Assembly: GCF_000005505.3 (NCBI RefSeq)
Contig: NC_016135.3
Coordinates: forward strand, 24,646,613-24,710,612
Origin: Brachypodium distachyon
Lineage: Eukaryota; Streptophyta; Magnoliopsida; Poales; Poaceae
Direction of reading: 5' to 3'
DNA length: 64,000 nt
Below, in pieces: positions 47,401 through 64,000 of the stretch (within the stretch, counting starts at the first letter, position 1; each line of letters starts with the position of its first letter). The position numbers were made by a program, and so were the translations under genes. Below the pieces are notes generated by a model. That model was not told the DNA's origin. It made no database searches and worked only from the letters and a program-made list of their open reading frames with translations.

Positions 47401-48491
47401 CGCCGTGAAGCTGGAGAGCATAGCTGCCGACGGAGACTCTTCCTCCTCCTCGCAGAAGAACATTCAGGTACAGCAGTCTTACTGCATACATTTATTCACT
47501 GTACTGCAGCACAGAGCGTTGGGGGATCGATCATCGGTTTTAGGGGCATCTGTCCGTCTGTCTGTCTCACTGTCTGTCTGTCCCGTTGGTATTGATTGGT
47601 GATACGTTTTTGTTGTTGGCCTTGATGAGTGGTCTTGAGGCTGTCGGTTTCTGCGATTGGCTGTGTAAGTAAGCAGTGCCATGGCCAGCAGGACAAGTAG
47701 TGTTGATGAGAAAAGAGCGTGTGGGCGAGTGTCCTACATGCCCCCCGGAGCCGTCACAGGCTCATTGGCTTCTTTCTGGAGAACACATGGTCCAGCAGGC
47801 CAGCAGGGCCGGGCACAAGAATTCTTCTACCCACAAAATTTTCTTCCCTGCTGCAAAGGTTAGGTGGGAATAGGATAGATCCCTTTGATGCCAGCTAGCT
47901 GACCTAGTAGCTTCCACTGATCCTCGAAGGAACTAGCTCTTAGGTTAAAGAGACAGAAAAGTGCTTTCTGAACATGTGTTGTACAAAGAGTGGATGACAA
48001 GAAAGGTAGATATGCATGAAAGAGCATAATAAGAAGAGGCAGCAGCAGTACTAGTATTAGATTGTTGGTTAGGTCACGAGAACAAGCAAAGAGACCGAAA
48101 TTCTGGGCCTCCTCCTGGGGACCGTTGATTGGAGGGGGAAAAGTGCCAAAACTTTTATCATTACCTTTGATGCATGACTGTATCTTCATGCCACCTCAAG
48201 ATTAGGACGGGAAAGGTCCTTTACTTTCTGTTCCGAGACGGTTGACATCCTGAACCCCCGAGTATAGTGTTGGTGAAGTCACCACGAGTGGCAAATACTA
48301 GGTTGCTTTGCCGTTTCTGAAACTGAACCGGTTATTTCTTTTTTGTTTTGCAGTCGAAGAGGGTGCAGAAGTGCGTGGAGACGCTGGACGTGCTCAAGGT
48401 GTCGAACGCGCGGCTGCAGACGGTGGTGGTGACGACAAAGTGGGAGACCTTCGACACCCCGGCCACCACGCAGTGGGAGCTCTTCGACTGA
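44488..48491 (+). CDS. BAG-family co-chaperone with ubiquitin-like domain
   Basis: Predicted 266-aa Hsp70 nucleotide-exchange co-factor from exons 44488-44740, 46446-46702, 47315-47467 and 48354-48491; all junctions are GT-AG and in frame. A low-complexity Ser/Ala/Gly head (1-55) precedes a ubiquitin-like fold at about 62-131 (IRVRVKYGAARHEVAV, then DLKKVLEARTGLRPAEQLVT and KNKSKLVV). The helical BAG domain spans about 138-240, with the charged ERRFIERQRNARIQSANRAL helix. The C-terminus is a short acidic/aromatic tail ending QWELFD. This architecture and length fit Arabidopsis BAG1-4, which act with Hsp70 in stress tolerance and protein quality control (family knowledge); which paralogue it matches is unresolved. 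The first intron is 1.7 kb and holds a micro-insertion. A poly(A) signal follows at 48727. The gene is convergent with the ABCC gene about 900 bp away. Confidence 0.94.
45635..45688 (-). repeat. Poly-T micro-insertion with 16-bp exact direct repeats, BAG intron 1
   Basis: GGGAGGCTGGCAGTGA occurs at 45635-45650 and 45673-45688 around 22 bp: TATA, a run of T and GCCAAGAA. Confidence 0.75.
45999..46021. repeat. GGAT microsatellite
   Basis: About five and a half tandem GGAT units in BAG intron 1; a simple repeat. Confidence 0.85.
47551..47583. repeat. Interrupted CTGT microsatellite
   Basis: A run of CTGT/CTGTC units with interruptions in BAG intron 3; no further function seen. Confidence 0.75.
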
Positions 48492-49392
48492 AGCCGTTGT
48501 ATACAGACAGGGTGTTGGTTTTGTTTTGTTTTCTTGGTTTGTTCGTCCCCGGCCGTTCAGTTTTGGTGCCTTGTTCCTTGCCCATTATTTATTTTGTAAT
48601 CGCGGTGAGCTGGTAGGTTTATGGTTAGGGTCGCAGAAGGACCGGATACCACCCCCCACATTTGTTTTGTTTGTAATCATCGCCCCTCATTACCGCCGAT
48701 CCACTCGATTGATGGATCTCAGTCTCAATAAACAAAGCAGCAGTGCTCCTTTGTGTACTCTGCCGGTGTGTTAATGATAGTAGTGCAGAGAGTTGCGCCG
48801 GAAGCAAAGAGCTGACAGCTTTCGGGCACCCAAGAGGGGCATTTTTGGGCGCCAGCTTCAGATAAACTTATTTGTTGACTACCGTTCGTACCATAGCACG
48901 GTAGCGGCCAGAGTAAGGCGATTCGTCCAGACTCCGTGAAGGCGTTGCCATACTGCCGTGCCTGCCAAGGCGATGACAACGGCATGGGGCGCATGCAAGA
49001 CTGCTGCCCAGGTTGCGGTAAGAAACTTACCGAGCACAGACTTTGCATGAACACCATAATTTAGCGATCCACACACAGACTTTATATTTTTCTAGAAAAT
49101 ACTTGCATTGGCACAAATTATCAAAATTTCAGAGAATGCGCACGAAATGTAATCCTTGCGGACGACACTACAATAATCATCCTGCTGTTGTGAAATCCAC
49201 CTGTTATTCATCTTCACAGAGGCGGCAGGACGGCAGATCTGGCTGACTTCCGGCTCGCACCGCCGCACATCAATATACTGGTGCCAAAATGTACAAGACT
49301 GGGAACTAAACCGGCCGTAATTAACCGCACCTCCAACCTACTGCACGATATGAATCCAGGGATCAGTGATGCTGTGCTGCAGCATTCTACAT
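48492..49392. other. Convergent 3' UTR region between BAG and ABCC genes
   Basis: Holds the BAG 3' UTR with its AATAAA and presumably the 3' UTR of the minus-strand ABCC gene. Short frames on both strands are not genes. Confidence 0.6.
48727..48732 (+). terminator. Candidate poly(A) signal, BAG gene
   Basis: AATAAA 236 nt after the stop codon, within an A-rich context; a standard plant near-upstream element. Confidence 0.55.
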
Positions 49393-61304
<11,912 letters not shown>

Positions 61305-62375
61305 CTCGACAGCTCCCCTTAGAAATTCCCCACTCCACAATCAGTTCCAATCTTACCCTGAACTCAAGAAGCAAACAAACGGAAACAGAGAGAATTCAGC
61401 CAATAAGCACTGATCGCTGTACTTGCAGCAATAATTTACCAACGAACGTCTGCACTAACAAAATGGCCATCGAGTAACAAAAACTTAGGTAGCTAACCAA
61501 TCGATGTACTTGCAACATCAATTTACGGTACCCACAAACTTGTGCACCTACTAAATGGTCAACGAGTAGCGGAACCTTCCATAGCAAACTAATCTAACAC
61601 ATAGTGTTCATGCACACAGATAAGTATAATCCCCACTAAACCTCTCAACTCGTTGACCAGAGCATGTAGAAGAAGGCTTATAGACATGATTGTCACCACA
61701 ACCACGAACGAAAGCAACTGGCGAATATTAAAAAAATCACGGAAACCTCGAGATTTTCCATCTATTGAATCCATCGAGATCAAGGAAGAACACAAAGGGA
61801 AAATCCACCACAGGAACTTCGAGAACTTTTTACCTTTTGACTAAATCCCTCATGAAGCAGATACGAGTATTACACGGAACATGCCTATTGCAAGTGGAGT
61901 GAAAAAGGGAGATATGAACAAAGTTTTACCATCCCAAGAGAATCGGGGCACCCAGATAGTCCAAACTCCCACGAATTTTGGCGAGGCGTTGCAGCTTTAC
62001 TTAACTAAAAGGCTTGGAAAGGCAACTTTCCTGCAGATTTTTGGGTAAAAATTGCGCCCAGGTTATCCTCTCGGCATGAGGGGAGACGAACGAGAACCAC
62101 CCAGACTACGAGTGCTACGCGACAAGGCAATCCAAATCAGAAGAACGTCCCCCTCCCGCCGAGAAAAATCGCAGAAAAATCCAAATAATGTGCCGGGAGA
62201 AGCATAGCTCGGAGATCGGAGAGCGCGAGGATGGGGAGGGGGTGGAGGAGGAACTCACCTCGCCGGCGGATCAAACGGAGAGGCGGCGGCGCAGCAGAAG
62301 CATCAGCATCCCTCACCCACCGAATCCTCCTCTCTCTGCTTCGTCTTGTGGGGGGAGGAGGACGGGGCGAAATAT
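61305..62375 (-). other. Spliced 5' leader of the ABCC gene
   Basis: A minus-strand donor GAGGTGAGTTCC at 62259/62258 and an acceptor TTGAGTTCAG ending at 61358 define a leader intron of about 900 nt, with a GC-rich first exon at about 62259-62375. The intron holds no gene. The transcription start is estimated. Confidence 0.6.
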
Positions 62376-62514
62376 TTATGGGTTTGGATTCCAAGAGGAG
62401 GTGCCATGTGGGTGATAAACTGAAGAGCGCTTTTTTTTCTTGAGGACTGCATATCTATATCTACGTGGACTGCATATTATATCTATATTTTGCGAAAACA
62501 TATCTATATATATA

Positions 62515-62604
62515 CACCCTCCGTTCCATATTAAGTGTCGAAATATTACATGTATTGACATGTTTTTAATAAAGTTGAGTCACTTAATATGGGACGAAGG
62601 ATGC
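62515..62604. mobile_element. Degenerate Stowaway MITE
   Basis: CACCCTCCGTTCCATATTAA on the left pairs with TTAATATGGGACGAAGGATG on the right, after TA. It is about 90 bp with slightly decayed termini. Confidence 0.75.
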
Positions 62605-62711
62605 ATAATTTATAATTGATGTCCGTTCCTCCGTTCATCCACGACTAAAAATTAGTATACCTGACCCAAGCACAACAACAACATTTGAAGCATACAAAAG
62701 TAACCGGCCTA

Positions 62712-63108
62712 CCCTTCTTGGATCCGATCCACCTGCCCCCCCTCCCCCCGACCGTCGGCGTCCTTTTTGCAGCTTGGTGGCTGGAAGCGATCCAATCATC
62801 CCCTTCATCGGCTCGAAAAGGCACTACGTCGCTGGTTATGCTAATAGCTTGGTCGATCTGGAAACACCGCAACACTGCGGTCTTCGACAACTCTCCCCCC
62901 AGCATCGCCTCCCTCCTCGACGCGGTCAAGGCGGAGGCTCGCCAGTGGTCTAGAGCGGGAGCAGTGGGTCTTAGGGCGTTGTTGCCTTCGGATCCTATTT
63001 AGGCGCGTTGTGTTGTAATCGGGTGTGGTCCTTCACGACCTTGTAAATAACCTTTTCTTATCTATCAATGCATGAGACCAAGGCTTTAGCGTTTTCTCGA
63101 GAGAGAGA
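62712..63108 (+). mobile_element. 5'-truncated LINE with 16-bp perfect target duplication
   Basis: AAAAGTAACCGGCCTA occurs exactly at 62696-62711 and 63109-63124. The insert is GC-rich, codes in plus orientation up to a stop at 63002, and includes AAWWLEA, SLVMLIAWSIWKHRNTAVF and a trailing helix. This is the C-terminal zinc-knuckle/tail region of non-LTR retrotransposon ORF2 in plants (family knowledge). After the stop comes a 3' UTR and an A/G-rich tail. Confidence 0.9.
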
Positions 63109-63232
63109 AAAAGTAACCGGCCTAGCCCAAAATAGGCAACAAGCACTTAAAATAACAATTAAAATGTTCTAAAACAATAATTAAGAGAATAATTGTCAAT
63201 CTAACGATAGCATGTTTTGAATATAAATAATA

Positions 63233-63345
63233 CTTCCTCCGATCCTAAATTATTGTCAAAATATTACATGTATCTAGACGTTTTTTAAGAATAGATACAT
63301 CCATATTTAGACAAATTTGAGTCAAGAATTTAAAATCAGAAGGAG
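63233..63345. mobile_element. Stowaway MITE
   Basis: A 113-bp element with ends TTCCTCCGATCCTAAATTAT and TTAAAATCAGAAGGAG, flanked by TA on both sides. The interior has ATGTATCTAGACG and its partner, typical of the common Triticeae subfamily. Confidence 0.85.
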
Positions 63346-64000
63346 TACGCGAAGACGATAGCAAACGCACGGAGCGTTTATGATTCTCTTTTCAACTATT
63401 CTCCAGGCCTCTCTATAACCTTTGTATTCGGAAGGATTCGATTGGCTTTGTGATGCAAAGACTACCCAGCGTCTTTTTTTTGCAAATTTCATATTCGTAG
63501 TAGTGTTTGATTGGCTTTGTGATGCCCATTGAAGTTGCAGTGTTGCAGGGTGCAGCTTGTGTTTTTGTTACAAGTGAGCGTAGCCAGTGTTGTGTGCGCC
63601 GATGTGACACGCGAGCTCCACGGATAGGGCCAGGGAACATTGAAAGGAGGATTTGGAATCTCCTTTAAACGAACTTCAGGGAAAGAAACTGTTGCCGGAA
63701 CCTTTGTGCCCGTCCATTTTGACCGGTGATTGCAACTTCTTCGTCCTAGGCTCCTATAGTAGCTTTCCTTTCGCCACGATTTTTAAACATAATTTGACCG
63801 GGTTTTGATGTCGCCCTGCTTTGCGGTTTGGTGAGGAAATGGGCAGAGGACGATGTCAGCGGTGACGGTCACATCTGGGGCCACGCACAGCCGGATAACG
63901 GAAAAGTCAAAAGAAGAAGCCGATTGATTGCTTGATGCACACTACGCTGTCGGAGCGGAATGGATCTGATACGAAGGCTATACACAGAATGTATAATGCA

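Larger units (their letters stand above)
62376..64000. other. Upstream flank of ABCC with MITEs and LINE fragment
   Basis: Two Stowaway elements, one LINE 3' fragment and a 17-bp direct repeat at 63438/63509 (GATTGGCTTTGTGATGC). No host gene is supported to the end of the window. Confidence 0.6.

Noticed and set aside
63438..63525. 17-bp direct repeat around 54 bp with an internal T run, as another tail-only insertion
   Set aside because: The poly-T lies in the middle of the insert, not at its border, so it does not fit target-primed insertion. Kept only as a direct repeat.

Overview
This window is nuclear DNA of a flowering plant, almost certainly a grass of the Pooideae and probably Triticeae-like. 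The evidence is split genes with GT-AG introns, many Stowaway miniature transposons with the CTCCCTCCGT terminus and TA target duplications, a Tourist-like element, LINE debris, and an opposed pair of repeats that resemble Copia LTR sequence. It holds eight protein-coding genes that can be followed exon by exon. No rRNA, tRNA, CRISPR or bacterial-type system was seen.

Layout, left to right. (1) 1039-2654, minus: cytoplasmic receptor-like kinase of the CRPK1 (At1g16670) type, 6 coding exons, 373 aa. (2) 10385-23535, plus: BRWD/PHIP-type chromatin reader with WD40 repeats, a Tudor-like region and a C-terminal bromodomain, 22 coding exons, 1696 aa. (3) 24671-25885, plus: Pcc1/LAGE3 subunit of the KEOPS complex, 4 exons, 104 aa. 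(4) 27201-29738, minus: intronless CrRLK1L (malectin-like) receptor kinase, 845 aa from the preferred start. (5) 33399-35078, minus: F-box/WD40 protein of the FBX2 (At5g21040) type, 559 aa. (6) 38733-39176, plus: small secreted or membrane protein of unknown function, 147 aa. (7) 44488-48491, plus: ubiquitin-like/BAG co-chaperone, 4 exons, 266 aa. (8) 49393-61304, minus: full-length ABCC (MRP) transporter of the vacuolar ABCC1/ABCC2 clade, 28 coding exons, 1629 aa. Every spliced model keeps frame across all junctions and ends at a stop, which is strong internal support.

The genes do not form a pathway; this is an ordinary gene-rich segment of a grass chromosome. Genes 3/4 and 7/8 are convergent and genes 5/6 divergent. 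At least five genes appear to have a spliced 5' leader. From memory only, an ABCC1-type gene near a malectin receptor kinase resembles the end of rice chromosome 4; this was not checked.

The most interesting signal is in the repeats. At about a dozen places a tiny insert (10 to 70 bp, mostly a poly-A or poly-T run plus a few bases) lies between direct repeats of 10-18 bp. Beside them is a longer LINE 3' fragment with a perfect 16-bp target duplication. Together they look like extremely truncated, tail-only products of target-primed reverse transcription, one site apparently hit twice. Other points: a bromodomain whose acetyl-lysine-binding Asn appears to be Phe; an 860-nt BRWD intron with no stop codon in the downstream exon's frame; a Stowaway element with one arm triplicated; a GC-rich insert inside another Stowaway; and a transposon end that supplies the first 20 codons of the malectin-kinase ORF.
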